Source: Isoetes taiwanensis (lineage: Eukaryota > Streptophyta > Lycopodiopsida > Isoetales > Isoetaceae). From it: 64,000 nt of DNA. The position numbers and the translations under genes are program-made. Where the stretch lies: contig JAJEKV010000011.1 of the NCBI GenBank assembly GCA_021234155.1, positions 21,220,677-21,284,676 of the forward strand. Direction: 5' to 3'. Of this stretch, positions 8,358-19,732 are shown piece after piece (position 1 is the stretch's first letter; each line of letters begins with the position of its first letter). Below the pieces are notes generated by a model that ran no database searches, was not told the origin of the DNA, and saw nothing but the letters and a program-made list of their open reading frames with translations.

Positions 8358-10994
8358 GCCTCAAATTTTGTAAATTTTGTAGGAAAGCTAAATTTTCATG
8401 TAACTATGTTTCTTATTAATATAAAAGTTATTTTCCCTCTATAATTAGAAAAATGTTGTATGCTTGAAATATAGGAAATAGAACCCAATTGTGGTAGAAT
8501 TCTTCATAGCATGTCTAGAAACACCCTAGAAATCATGACTACAACAAAATTTTGGCAAAAAAATCATCTAAAATGCTGAAAATCGGGCCAACCGGGTGAG
8601 ACCGCGCCTAGGGCCTCTGCGTTCCCGACGCAGGCGCGTTTCGCGCGGATTCACCCGACTGGGCCCAAAATCAAGCTTCTAGATGTCAGTTTTGCTCAAA
8701 ATAAGTTGCTAGTTAGGTTAGAATTGGCCCAATTAGCCATATTAGCATCTTCAAATTCCCTAAATTGACCAAAAATTGGCCCAAAACAGGCCAACCGGGT
8801 GAGACCGCGTAAACGCTGGTTATCCCCCACACGCTGAGGCCATCCGCGCGGATTCACCCGGGTCAGGCCATCTTTGAGCCAAATTAGCCAAATTTGATCC
8901 AACCAACTGCCATGTAGTGTTTCTTGCCTTGTTTTGCTTAAGTTTGCACTTCATGGTAGTTCATTTGGACACCCAGAGCCATAGAACCAAGGTCGTCTTA
9001 GGTAGGTACCTTTTTGCACGAACCCCGAGGTCACCCATAGTCTATAAAAATAGGCCCCATTTGCCATTTTTCTTCCTACTGAAGCTGCTCCCGACCCCTT
9101 AGGCGATTTTTTTCGATCCTCCACTGATCTTTGCAAGCCATTTTCTACACCCTTTCTGCGCAAGAATGGCCCCAAAGAACTTTGAGAGATGGTACAATCT
9201 TTGCCACCCATTGTATCCATCGACTTCCGATGAGATCAAGCCTTCTCTCGTGTTTGATCACTTGTTTGATCTTCACGCAACTTTGACTAGAACACCTTAC
9301 TACCACGCACATTATGTGCCAATATGACCGGCCAGGTCCCGCCTTTGGGAAGTTAGGCGCCTCCTAGGGGAGGGAATGGGGTTTCCCTTGAGACACTTAC
9401 CCAAGCCTTAGGTCGAGAGTTGGCGGGGATCCAAAGGCAAGAAGCGGCTATGGGATAGGACTAGGACCATGCCCGATTACATGACCTGCCGACATAATAG
9501 GCATAGGTACCTTTCATTTCGAGCAGCCCTTGCCCTCTTCATGCACTATAAGTCAATCAACAAAGTAGGGGAACCCTCTGTTCAGCCCTTAGACTTAGCG
9601 CCACTTGATACCTCAGTAGAGCCCGGGATCAAATCCACGAATATAGAATCCTCCTTCCTCACGAATATTATGGCACGACATCGGGGGCACCATCTCTCGC
9701 AGATCCATGAAGACTACGAGCAGCTAGGGGAGCGGAACCCGAGAATGGGAGAGCGGGGAGGCAACAAGAATGAAGAGGTGCAGCGTCGAGGCACGACGAC
9801 GACATGAGAACAGCTACCGACCCCCCCGGTCGGCATCACAGCTCACGCAGATAGTCATCGACGGGGGGGGAGTACATTTTGCAAATGACATCCTCAACTT
9901 GTCCTATTGCCGAGAATGGGGTCTTGAATCGACGAGCTCTTGGGCATGATAGCACACCTGAAGAGCACGAGACCTCATCGACTACTCATACCGGAGATCC
10001 CAAAGGAGCCGCGGAGAGACACTCTTATCTTTGGGGAGACAATGTCGGATATAGCAGCCTATCGCCAGATAAGGGAGATCTATCGACAAGAAACCCTATC
10101 ATCTCGGAGGAGGAGTTCCAGCAGATCTGAGCACACTCTACAAACCGGGGAAGGGCCCAAGCTCAAGCCGGCCCGATTCGAGCGGGGAGCATGAGAGAAG
10201 GGTCCAAAGAAGCATCAACTTGGACAACGCAACCAGCATGTGGAGGGATCATGAAGACCTTATGGCGGTGGATGCCTACGGCAAAGCAGCTCAAAGGAAG
10301 GGCACTGGATCGCGAGGCGTAGGGAAGGGCACGGCACTTCGCTACTATCTTCCAGCCCTCAGCCAAGGGCAAATGATAGTCTTCCACAAGGAGTTCAGCC
10401 CAAGGGGAAGAACTGTGGCACTTCTCATAGCACTTTTCGGGCCGGGCAAAGACTCGAAGATATCGCCCATGCCGATCACATCATTCTTTTCAACAGGCGG
10501 TCAAGGCTCCATTGCCTCGACTTTTGCGAGGGGCACCTTAGGGATGCAACACTTTCGGTGGTAGCAAAGAACAACACCGAAACTCCCCCGCAACCGAGAT
10601 GGCCCGAAAGCACTTGAAGGAAGATCGACGAGGAACATCTTAGCAAACCTCGGCAAAGGCCTCCGATTCAGGGATGTCAAGAACTTCTTCAGGCTTTCGG
10701 GAGGCCATTGAATAGTTGTTAAATTTTCTTAAGTTTTGTGCTAAATGTTTCTTGTACCCATTGTGCTAAGATATATCTACCTTATCATGTAATCCTTATG
10801 TATTAATGACTATTAACTGTTTTGTCAATGTAAGGCTTTGTATGATTTCTTATAACTAAAGATAATTCAATTGCAAGTAAAATTGATCAACATCTAACCC
10901 AAATAAAATGTATTGATGATCAATCCTTGCAGCAAGGAACTCAAGTCACGGGATCTCAAGATCAGCGACCGACCATAATTGGGTACCAAGGAAC
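8358..10994 (+). other. Gypsy leader with unassigned short ORFs
   Basis: The stretch contains no retroviral motif. A 53-codon ORF at 9165-9327 (begins MAPKNFERWYNLCHPL) and a frame at 10220-10564 (with LRYYLPALSQGQMIVFHKEF) look protein-like but match nothing I know. 8590-8870 has two similar GC-rich blocks around AACCGGGTGAGACCGCG and CGCGGATTCACCCG (8589 and 8793), which form inverted CCGGGTGA/TCACCCG pairs. 10690-10900 is AT-rich. This may be a second accessory ORF or an older nested insertion. Confidence 0.4.
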
Positions 10995-12180
10995 TTGTTT
11001 GGCGAGAGAAACGGGGAAGACTTTGAGCAGGATATGTCACTAGAGGCAGTCAACGCAAGGTTGGTGCAGATGAGGAACCAGATGCAACACCTCATCAACT
11101 GGGCGACACCTCTCATGAATGCACAGGAAGATGGTCCTCCACCTCCACCTTGTTTTCCGGGTGGTGACGAAGTCCCTCAGCAGGAAGGGGAGGGCAACCA
11201 GGGGAACGTCAGGGATAAGGAGAAGGAAGAGGAGAACCAGGAGTCCATCATCATCTAGCTCCAGCTCATCAGATAGCTCTTCCAGTGAGGACAGCTCTGG
11301 CTCCGACAGTCAGTCGGGCACACCTAAAGTAAGGAAAAGAGCAAGAAAGACAGAGGACTATCAGAAAAAGGTGGATAGTGCTATGAGCAATGTATGGAAG
11401 ACAAGGAAGCTTCGGCCCGGTTCGGGGAAAGATAGATCGGGCATGGAGGCTGAAGCATGGCTTGATGAAATGGAAGAATTTTGCAACTCATACGGTATGA
11501 AAGACAAGGACATAGGGAAAGTTGCTTTCAGCTAACCTTATTGGACCGGCAAGGATCCGGTGGAAGGGATATGCTAAATCCAACAAGTGAAGAGGAACAA
11601 TTGCGGGTTTAAGACCTTCACAAGGCTTTTCACGCAAGCACTATGTGCCAAGGTCTCATACTAGTAGACGCATTCAGCCAGGTTTTACAGGTTGAATCGG
11701 GGGTAGCTTATCGATGGCTAAGTATCTGAGAGAAGAATTTATGAGGCTCAGCTGCATGTTCACGGAGTCTCGAGAGAGGCAAGCCGTGGATACTTACATT
11801 GAGGGGTTGAACAGCAATATCAAGAGGCTTGTTAGAGCAATCAACCCAAGTCGATTACCACAGTAGAAGATAAAGCTATAAGTTTGGAAGAGGCACCGGC
11901 AACTCCAGCGAGGAAACAAATCAACCTTCGAGGGGTAAGAGTTCAAAGCACTATCGGGGGGCAATATCGGGGTAAGCAATCAGCGGCTACACCATCGAGG
12001 GAGTCCGGCAAGGTAAGGGTCGAGAACAAAGCTTTTGGGGACCGTAAGCCACGAGAATGCATCGGGGCGGTGCTCTTAAAGCGTCTCCTAGACAGTTTGC
12101 GAAGGAAAAGAGACGAGGAATGCATTGAGAAAAAGTTATGCTTCAGTGCTTCGGTCGGGGGCATCAACGCATGATTGCCC
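10995..12180 (+). pseudogene. Gypsy Gag (capsid and nucleocapsid), frameshifted
   Basis: The first frame (10995-11258) has a helical N-terminus (LVQMRNQMQHLINW) and an acidic linker. A shifted frame (to 11535) continues with a Ser/Asp-rich tract and AEAWLDEMEEFCNSYG, the typical start of the retrotransposon Gag capsid fold. Capsid-like text continues in pieces to about 11860. Near 12139-12180 the sequence fits a CCHC zinc knuckle (C-F-x-C-x4-G-H-x4-C) if small indels are allowed. Gag would form the particle and bind RNA. Confidence 0.7.
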
Positions 12181-12366
12181 ATTAGTCATGCCGCGGTCGG
12201 CTTTGGCGAGAACTTTTGGATTGGGACTCCCCAACGAAGGCGGGGCGAGGACAATGACCAGGCGGGAGGCCCGGACTTCATAGATGGTGAGTGTCACATA
12301 TGTGCAAACATTGAGGCAGGTGATATAGAGAATCGATCGGATCATCATCATGGGCTGATGGGATCA

Positions 12367-12664
12367 TAGATAGTAATCCATATGTAGTCCTCATAGATAC
12401 AGGTAGCTCTCATAATTTTGCATCTCCTAGATTGGCTGCTCTAATGAAGAACAAGGTATTGAAGTCCAAGCCAAGGCCAGTGGCTATGGCAAACGGCGCC
12501 ATTCGGCACACTAAGGGGAGGAGGATCATCTTTGATATAGACCTTAGTGGGGCTAAGTGGCCGATGGGGGCAGAAGTCATGGATATCGGAAGGTATGATC
12601 TTATTGTGGGAATGGAATTCTTGAAGCCCGTGGCGATGGTGATTGTGACCGGAACGAAGTCACC
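12367..12664 (+). pseudogene. Gypsy aspartic protease (retropepsin)
   Basis: Translation gives NPYVVLIDTGSSHNFASP, with the catalytic DTGSS at about 12395-12410. A flap-like region and YDLIVGMEFL follow, the conserved ILGM-type motif before the end of retropepsins. The domain matches the plant gypsy protease in order and length. It should release Gag and Pol products. It merges into the linker before reverse transcriptase at 12665. Confidence 0.85.
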
Positions 12665-13720
12665 ATGACGGCACCAGACGGCAGCAAGTTGATAGTCAAA
12701 GGTAAGAAGCTAGATTCTCCCATGCAGTGTATTTCTTTGAAGCAGCTAAGGAAGAGTATAGAAAGGAATAAGGTGGACTACATCCTGAGGATGGAATCAG
12801 TTGAGCCAGGCAAGCAGGATGGAAGCGACCCAAAGGGGAATCAATTGCCCAAGCAGGTAGCCAGGCTTATTTCAGAATTCAAGGATGTATTTCCGGATGA
12901 AATCCGGCAGCTGCCACCTTATAGGGGTGTGGAATGTGAGATCACATTGGCTCAGGATCTGAAGCCTACGGTAAAAGGCACCATATAGAATGAGCACCCC
13001 AGAATTGATTGAGCTCAAGAAACAGCTTCAGGAATTGCTCGAGCTTGGATTTATAAGAGCAAGTGTGTCTCCTTTCGGAGCACCTATACTCTTTGTGAAG
13101 AAGAAAGATGGGAGCTTAAGAATGTGCATAGACTATCGCCAGCTTAATAAGCAGACGATAAAGAACAAGTATGCATTGCCAAGGGCAGATGATCTAATGG
13201 ACCAGTTACAAGGAGCAAAGGTATTCTCTAAAATTGATTTGAGGTCGGGATACCATCGGATAAGAATAAAAAGAAGAGGATATCCATAAGACCGCTTTGA
13301 GCAGCGGTATGGTCATTTTGAGTTCTGATGAATGCCCTTTGGACTATCGAATGCTCCAAAGCGTTTATCGCCTCATGAGCGACATCTTGAGAGACTTCTT
13401 GGATGAGTTTGTTATTGTCTTCTTGACGACATCCTAATCTGACAAGTCCCTTGAGGAGCATTGTCGGCATCTCGGGAAAGTGTTGGAGAAGTTGAGGCGT
13501 CATCGGTTGTATGGGAAGCTCTCTAAGTGCCACTTTGCAACAGGTAGAGTGGAGTATTTGGGGCACGCGTGGTAACATCCGAGGGAATCTCCACAGATCC
13601 ATCTAAGATTGAGGCAATAGTTGATTGGCCAGCTCAAAGGAATGTGGCGAAGTAAAGAAGCTTTCTCGGTTGGCGGGATATTACAGAAAAGTTAAGTGAA
13701 GGACTTTGCTAAGTGGGCGT
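12665..13720 (+). pseudogene. Gypsy reverse transcriptase, broken
   Basis: 12665-12988 encodes the linker with EFKDVFPDEI and LPPYRG. From 12990 the RT core is clear: [44 protein letters not shown], and [17 protein letters not shown]. The catalytic F/Y-x-D-D region is readable only after a frame change near 13420 (LDDILI). Stops and shifts fill 13290-13720, which carries residual GHxFN/LSKCHFA-type text. It cannot be active as read. Confidence 0.88.
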
Positions 13721-13769
13721 CCCCTCCGGACCTCACTAAGGCCAAGAAGATTAAGGATTGGACTAGCCA

Positions 13770-14180
13770 TTGGTTAGAAAAGTCCAAGCTTCTTTTGAGA
13801 AGCTTAAAGAGGCCTTAACAACAGACACCGGTGCTTGTTCTCCCGGATCCGGTAAAGATAAGTTGGTAGCAACAGATGCAAGCAAGATAGCAACAGGCGC
13901 AGTCTTGATGCAAGAAGGAAGGGTAGTCGCCTCGACTTCGAAGAAGATGAACGGCGCCGAAACAACACTACCCAACCCATGATCGAGGAGCTGCTAGCCA
14001 TTGTCGGGGCATTGAGGATATGGAGGCATTATCTCTGGCGGGAAGGAAGTTTGGTTTGGATCTTCGATCACGAGCCTTGGTATCTTTTCACCCCCACCAC
14101 TCCTCAACTTAAGGCAAAGGAGGTGGATGGAATTCCTTGAGGAGTATGATTTTGATATTATATATAAGCTTTGGTAAGCA
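13770..14180 (+). pseudogene. Gypsy RNase H, broken
   Basis: The frame at 13770-13982 reads FEKLKEALTT, then KLVATDASKIATGAVLMQEGRVVA, the gypsy RNase H start with its first catalytic Asp in the TDAS motif. Downstream text (about 13980-14170) keeps ELLAIVGALRIWRHYL and the DVVADALS-like end, but in different frames. Confidence 0.82.
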
Positions 14181-14419
14181 ATGTTGTAGCGGATGCCCTC
14201 TCCGAGGAGACCATTTCAGACAAGGGGCGCATTGTAATGCGATTTCCACTCTTTCGAGTGAGTTTGGCAAGAAGATTGAGGAGTCCTTGCCAGCGGATGT
14301 GGACTTCAAGGAGGTATGGGAAAGTCTTTCCAAGGAAGCGAAACAGATAAGGAGCGGGGAAGCCTTCAAGCATTATAAGAAGGAAGGCAACCTGTTGTAT
14401 CACAAGCATAAGTTGTGTG

Positions 14420-15190
14420 TGCCCGAATCATCGGGGTAAGGAAGTTAATTCTTCACGACACACATAACAGCCCAATAGCGAGGGCATCTTTGGCTTCATG
14501 AAGACCTATTTCAAGATTCAAGTAGCTATTTACGGCCAGGAATGAAGAGGCGGATAGCTGCATATATTCGATTTACCCGGTTATGTCCAGTGAGACCAAA
14601 GGCGAACAACTTCGTTCAGTGCTTTAGAGCCATTGGGGGTGCCAAATGCAAAGTGGGAGGTCATAAGCATGGATTTCATCACAGGTCTCCCTAGAACTCT
14701 TGAGGCAAGGATGCATTGATGGTTGTCGTGGATAAGTTATCTAAGATGGCACATTTTGTGCCTTGCAAGACTCTTGACACCGCATTAGATCTTTTCCAAG
14801 TTATTTGTAAGGGAGATTTTTAGACTCCATGGCATGCCTCGAGAGATAATATCGATAGAGATTCTAAGTTTATGAGTGCCTTTTGGCGGGATCTCTTTAG
14901 CACCATTCGGGCGAAGCTCTCCATGAGCCGCGGCATATCATCCCCAAACAGGATGGCCCGACGGAAAGGACGAACCGGATCATTGAAGATATGCTTGAAG
15001 TTATGTGTGGAACAAGCGGTCCAAGTGGGATGAGTACATCCACTTGGTGGAATTACCTACTACGGTTGCCAAGCGGGGAGTCATCTCGGATGTCTCCTTT
15101 CATGGTAAACTACTGGTACCGGTGCTTAACCCCGGATACACGGCACAATCCACGTGTCCAAGGTAGAAGTATCCCAAACAGATGTTAGGG
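14420..15190 (+). pseudogene. Gypsy integrase, broken
   Basis: Fragments in several frames follow the integrase order. There is a degenerate HHCC region (about 14440-14590), then WEVISMDFITGLP (first catalytic Asp, about 14660), then DKLSKMAHFVPC. A stretch with EDMLEVMC-type text and YLLRLPSG follows. The region is too indel-rich for a single frame. Confidence 0.78.
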
Positions 15191-15394
15191 GATATCAGAA
15201 GCTAGTGGAAGAAGTAAGGGGGTTATTTATTGGCGGCAAAAGAAGTGAGAAAGAGTGTAGCCGACAAGCCTGGGGACCGTAAGAGAATTCAAGGTAGGCG
15301 ATAAGCGTCCCGGTTGAAGATAAAGGTGAAGCAAGCCAAGGCTGCTGGATTGGGAGCTGCAAGAAGCTTGCCCCTAGGTGGGCTGGTCCGTTCA

Positions 15395-15775
15395 AGATTT
15401 TGGAGAGAGTGGGCTCTCAAGCCTACAAGTTGGATCTTCCAGCCCATCTCAAGATTCACAAGGTCTTCCACGTAAGTTTATTAAAAAGGCACAATCCTAA
15501 CCCTGAGGAGGTTTTGGATACTCCAACCTTGTTGGAAATGACGGAGGAGCAAGTAGAAATAGTGCCCTGAATTGCTTCTTGATAAGTCATTCAAGAAGAC
15601 TAGGAGGTCTCGGTTCCTCAAAGATTTGGTTAAGTGGAAGCACTTACCCGTGGAAGATCACGACATGGGTATTGAAGCAAGACTTGGAGAAGCAATACCC
15701 GAGTTTATGAAGGAGTTTGATGGGCGAGTCGTCTCGGAGCTTGGTGGAACCCCGACTTGCCGGGTGGTTAGCTAG
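15395..15775 (+). pseudogene. Integrase C-terminal GPY/F-like end and chromodomain
   Basis: About 15395-15570 reads [20 protein letters not shown] followed by SLLKRHNP, the usual end of plant gypsy integrases. The next frame (15572-15775) gives RRSRFLKDLVKWKHLPVEDHD and ends EFDGR, matching a chromodomain with its aromatic-cage type VKWK block. In related chromoviruses this domain reads histone H3 methylation and steers insertion. Its co-occurrence with an H3-like ORF in one element is notable. Confidence 0.8.
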
Positions 15776-15852
15776 TATGTTGTTAGTTAGCCTTAAGCAC
15801 GGCGCATGCATTCTAGTTACTAGGGTGCATGTGCGGAACCTTGGATCGTGTG

Positions 15853-16182
15853 GGCGATGATGGGATACACCTTTAGGGCATTCTCTAGGCCACACGCGCA
15901 CCAAGAGGTGCGCATGACCATTAGGGTCATGTGAGTGAGGAATGGGGCATGGTGGGCGATGATGGGACATCGATCGGATGATCTCTATGCCACGATCGCG
16001 GGTACGCACACCTGGCCGTAGGAGGGTCATGGTGAAGGTTAAAGTGATCATCTTGGCGATGATGGGATCGTGAGGCGTTCCCTAGCTTCAAACCCCGTGG
16101 GGCATGATGCACTAGGGGTACTTTCGGCACACCGTAACCGAGAGTACAAGGTAGCACTTTCGATCATGGGGCGATGATGGGA
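15853..16182 (+). repeat. Four spaced GGCGATGATGGGA motifs before the 3' LTR
   Basis: The 13-bp word recurs exactly at 15853, 15955, 16056 and 16170, with spacings of 102, 101 and 114 bp. The sequence between copies is loosely similar, with CATGAT/ATCGTG-rich text, so this is a decayed tandem array of about 100-bp units in the noncoding 3' part of the gypsy element. Confidence 0.75.
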
Positions 16183-16645
16183 GCATCTTAAATGATCCTT
16201 AAGCTCAAATCCGAAAGGGCCATGATCTTGGGCAAGGTAGTAGGACAACCTTGAGTCGATGGTTCGGCTCAAGGAGGTAAGGGGGTGGTCCCCTAAAACC
16301 ACAAATTATTAACTAAACTAACGTGATGTGCTCCTTTTTGCGGGCAAGTAGAAGGTGGACTTCAACGAGGAGCGCATTACGAGAAGATAGGGGGAGCCAT
16401 AATTTAGATTATGAACCCTAATAACTCTTACAATAATGTTTTGAATTATCGTAAGAAATAACCGTGTTAAGGCTATATAATTTTGTATAAGTACAAATAT
16501 AGCCTAAATTTTTGACTTGAACTAATAAAACTTGATTGCTAAACTAAACTAAAGGTTATGACATGTTGTTGCTTGTGCAGGCATAAGGTAGGTTAAATCA
16601 CCTTAGCGCAAATCTTGAGGGGACGACATTGTCCTAAGGGGAGAA
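16183..16645 (+). other. Noncoding gypsy 3' end with polypurine tract
   Basis: No coding signal. The purine run AAGGGGAGAA (16636-16645) immediately precedes the 3' LTR and is the likely plus-strand primer (polypurine tract). Confidence 0.75.
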
Positions 16646-18287
16646 TGTGGCGGTCCAGGGAATATACGCCATAAATACGTATATTCCTGGATCCGTCACC
16701 ATACAAGTCTATCTTCATAGCCTTGTATACCATAGATTGTGGCACTAGGGGGCATGGCTAAGTTATTCTCATAACTTAGCCAACCATAGGTTAAGCCATT
16801 ATCCACGTGGCCTTAACCTATTGGGGCCGCCACCGCGGGACTCACCCGATTGGTGCCACGTGGCATCCTAGGTGGACCTAACTTATATAGGCATAAACCC
16901 TAACCCTAGACCTCTTTCCAGCCCTAGCACCCAGAGACTCACCTACTCGTTCGAAACCCCGTTTCGAACATCGTTCGTTGTGGCATAGGCTGGTGCAAAG
17001 AGCCCGGCGAGGGTAGACTTCGTTCTTGGAGTAGGAGCGGCATCTCGGAGTCGGAGACCATGGAGGCACACGGATCTGGAGGGAGAGCTTCAGGAGCGGT
17101 ATGTAGGATAGTGGTTGTGATAGCTCATCACGGAAATTAGCATTCCAGATATGCTAGTATTTTGTATCTAGAGTAGAGCCATCCTAGAACCCATATTCAA
17201 CATCTTGAACCCTAATCAAGGAACCCTAACTATTAGTTAGATTTGTATGATTAGGTTAAGATGTTCTTCTTATGATTATTCTCATGATGTGATGAGTATG
17301 GATGTTGGTTGATCTTGTTTGCTCCTCTTGTATTGGGAAGGGGGGTAGAGACCTAGAGCCATATGTAGTATGCTCCTAGAGTAGATCCCTTAGTTCCTAT
17401 TAGTTGCGGCACGTGCATAGGAGCCCACCGGGCTATTGAGGCTATGATATGACTCAGCACCATATAACGGGGCTAGAGGGAAAGTGGAGGGAGGATCCCT
17501 GCCGAGTGGGGGCTTCGGGGGATCCCATAGTAGGCTAGGCTTATGGTCGGTCACTTCGTGTGGGCCGAGCATGGGTCCGACACCTCCTGGGGCAATGGTG
17601 TTGCCCTGCCTCTCGAGAGCTGCAAGTGTTGGCTTGGCTCTCGTTTTGGGGGGATCAGTCAGGTACGAATCGTGTGTCGCCACGATTCTCTAGCCGCCCA
17701 CGGCACCACCTCTAGATCACAGGAAGGGAGATGCAACCCTTCTGCCTCATCGGACCCGGGGAGATGCAACACGGTAGTCCCGATGGGTGATGCCATGGGA
17801 TTGCATATCCGGAAGGCTAGAGTCTGTCGAGCCTGATCTAGCCCATTTGCAAAGTATGCATGCACGGGGGGCGGATGGAGTGGTCAACCCTAGCCATTGT
17901 TCTATGCCAGCCCTCGCCATTGCCATGACTTGGTGCTCTCTATCTTGAGGCCTAGCCGTCAGGTCATCCTCCCTTACGAGTCCGAGCGGGGTAGGAGCTC
18001 TCATGTTTTATGGTTCGTGATTATCATCTTTGCCTTGGTTTATGTGTGATGCACTACCCTTCGAGGTAGTATTTGTATATGTTGATGCTAGTTCTGACGT
18101 GTTATCTTCCGCTGTTATAGGAGCCCATAGGGGAAGGGCGCGCAAGACACCTTCGTGTTCCCTTCCCGCACTAAGAGTCACCTCAGAGTGCGGGGTAGAC
18201 GAAGGGCCCATGCGGTTGTTGAGCCGGATGGGGGATTTCCTGCCGAGTGTACGGCCGGGCGTCGTACGTTTAGCAGGGAGCGTCACA
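16646..18287 (+). repeat. Gypsy 3' long terminal repeat
   Basis: Begins TGTGGCGGTCCAGG and ends GCGTCACA, followed by the target duplication GAGCA at 18288-18292. It repeats the promoter elements of the 5' LTR. Differences from the 5' copy are mostly short indels. Confidence 0.93.
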
Positions 18288-18430
18288 GAGCAGGCTTCCA
18301 AAATGGTTGGGAACAGACCAAATAAGTTGCAAATTTAAATTACTAGGAAAAGCTTTCGAAATGGTCAGAATAGGGACAAGATAAGTTGCAATTTACTAGG
18401 AACGAGCTTCCGAAATGGCTATGAAAAGGG
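18288..18430 (+). repeat. CACTA-internal tandem repeat, about 60-bp unit
   Basis: Units with ATAAGTTGCAA(ATT)TTACTAGGA and AGCTTYCGAAATGG recur about three times to the right of the gypsy element and once, in part, to its left (4985-5015). This shows the gypsy element landed inside a tandem array of the CACTA element. Confidence 0.7.
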
Positions 18431-19732
18431 AAGAGCATGTAGCTGAGAGGATTAGAGTACGTGGCTATGAACCATGGTGTTGATACCTTATCTAATTCTC
18501 AAAATATAGAATAAGTCCTCTCTTAATTTTTCAACCCATTATTGGAATTCGTTTCATTAGCGCAGAAGAACGATGAATTGGATTCACAATCCACTCCATA
18601 AATTGGCTGAGCCACGAATTTTGCTTAAATTCCAAACACGTTTAATTGGGGACATCTTAAATTGTAGGAATAATGTTCTAATTATTTCGTTTGGTATTTG
18701 GGGAGGGTATGTCACGCATGGTTTTCCCTAGATTTCGGGGGCGTATATATGCAAAATCGTAGTCAGGAGTATATATTTTGAGTGATTTGAGCTGCTTGCT
18801 GGCCAGTAAATAGAAATCCGAAATAGGCTCTGGGATGTGAATATTTTGGTGTCGATTTGCATGGTATGAGGATGGAAGGATAAGAGCAGACGCTGCTTTC
18901 CTTTTTCAGCTTGGATTTCGGCACGGGCAGGGCAGGGGCATGGTTTCAACAGGGGTTTCGGCAGGCAAGCAGGGGTTTCGGATTCAGAGTGCTTGCCCTG
19001 GTGTCAGCAGTAATCCGGTTGCCATGATGTGTTTATAGGTAGATCCGGCTGCGATGATGGTGTTTATAGGTAGCTTCGGTTGCCATGATTCATGAAGAAT
19101 CCAGTTTGCTGCTGTCAGTTGCCAATCCATGCTTTGGGCGCTCCTCATTTGCTGTCACTGCCTGTGGGCGCTGCATTAGAGATCCGGCTGGGTTGGTCGA
19201 TTTAAAATGCCTTCGGCAAAATTGCTGGCTGTGTTACCATTTGCAATGCATGCCTTTGGTTTTTCTTGTTGAGTTTTGCTTCTTGTGTTTTTCTTCTTCT
19301 GAAGTTTTGCCGGAGTAAGTTTTGCTTCTTGAGTTTTTCTTCTGGAGTTTTGCCGGAGTAGACTAGCTTTGCCGGAGTAGAGCAGAGGCACGCCTTCAGC
19401 TTTTTTTAATCTTCTAACCATGTGTGCATGTGTGGCGTTTCCACCATTGGAAGTGGCGGGCGAATTATTGGCCAAAAATGTAATGGCCTTTGATTTGGCA
19501 CAGAGCACAGAATATTCCAAAAATCGATGGCCAAAAATCAAAGATGAGAAAAAACGCGATTAAGGAATGGAAAATAATGAATAAAACATAGAATGTCCAA
19601 ATAACAAAACTGGCAAAAACGAATTTTTAAGCTATGATCAAGAATTAACGGTCAAGATCTAATGGCCTAGAATTTAGGGTTTCGAAGGCAATTCTTTCCC
19701 TCCTCCTCCGAAATTCAGGGCAGAATACTTCC
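18431..19732. other. CACTA interior without recognised gene
   Basis: AT-rich with G-rich patches. Near-duplicate 45-bp phrases (ccggttgccatgatg / ccggctgcgatgatgg, about 19013-19090) and GTTTTGCCGGAGTA-type repeats (19298-19385) are present. No protein domain is recognisable on either strand. Confidence 0.5.

Larger units (their letters stand above)
5016..18287 (+). mobile_element. 13.3-kb Ty3/gypsy chromovirus carrying a histone H3-like gene
   Basis: Two long terminal repeats (1656 and 1642 bp, both TGTG...CACA) flank an internal region. A 5-bp duplication GAGCA (5011-5015, 18288-18292) marks insertion. The order is primer site, H3-like ORF, unassigned leader, gag, protease, reverse transcriptase, RNase H, integrase, chromodomain, polypurine tract. 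This gene order plus the terminal chromodomain place it among chromoviruses. The polyprotein is broken by many 1-2 base indels and stops. The 2.6-kb leader between the H3-like gene and gag is unusual. It lies within the CACTA element and so is younger than it. Confidence 0.93.

Noticed and set aside
19176-19541. 121-codon minus-strand ORF
   Set aside because: Repeats of GTTTTGCCGGAGTA keep it open; no domain or splice context supports it.
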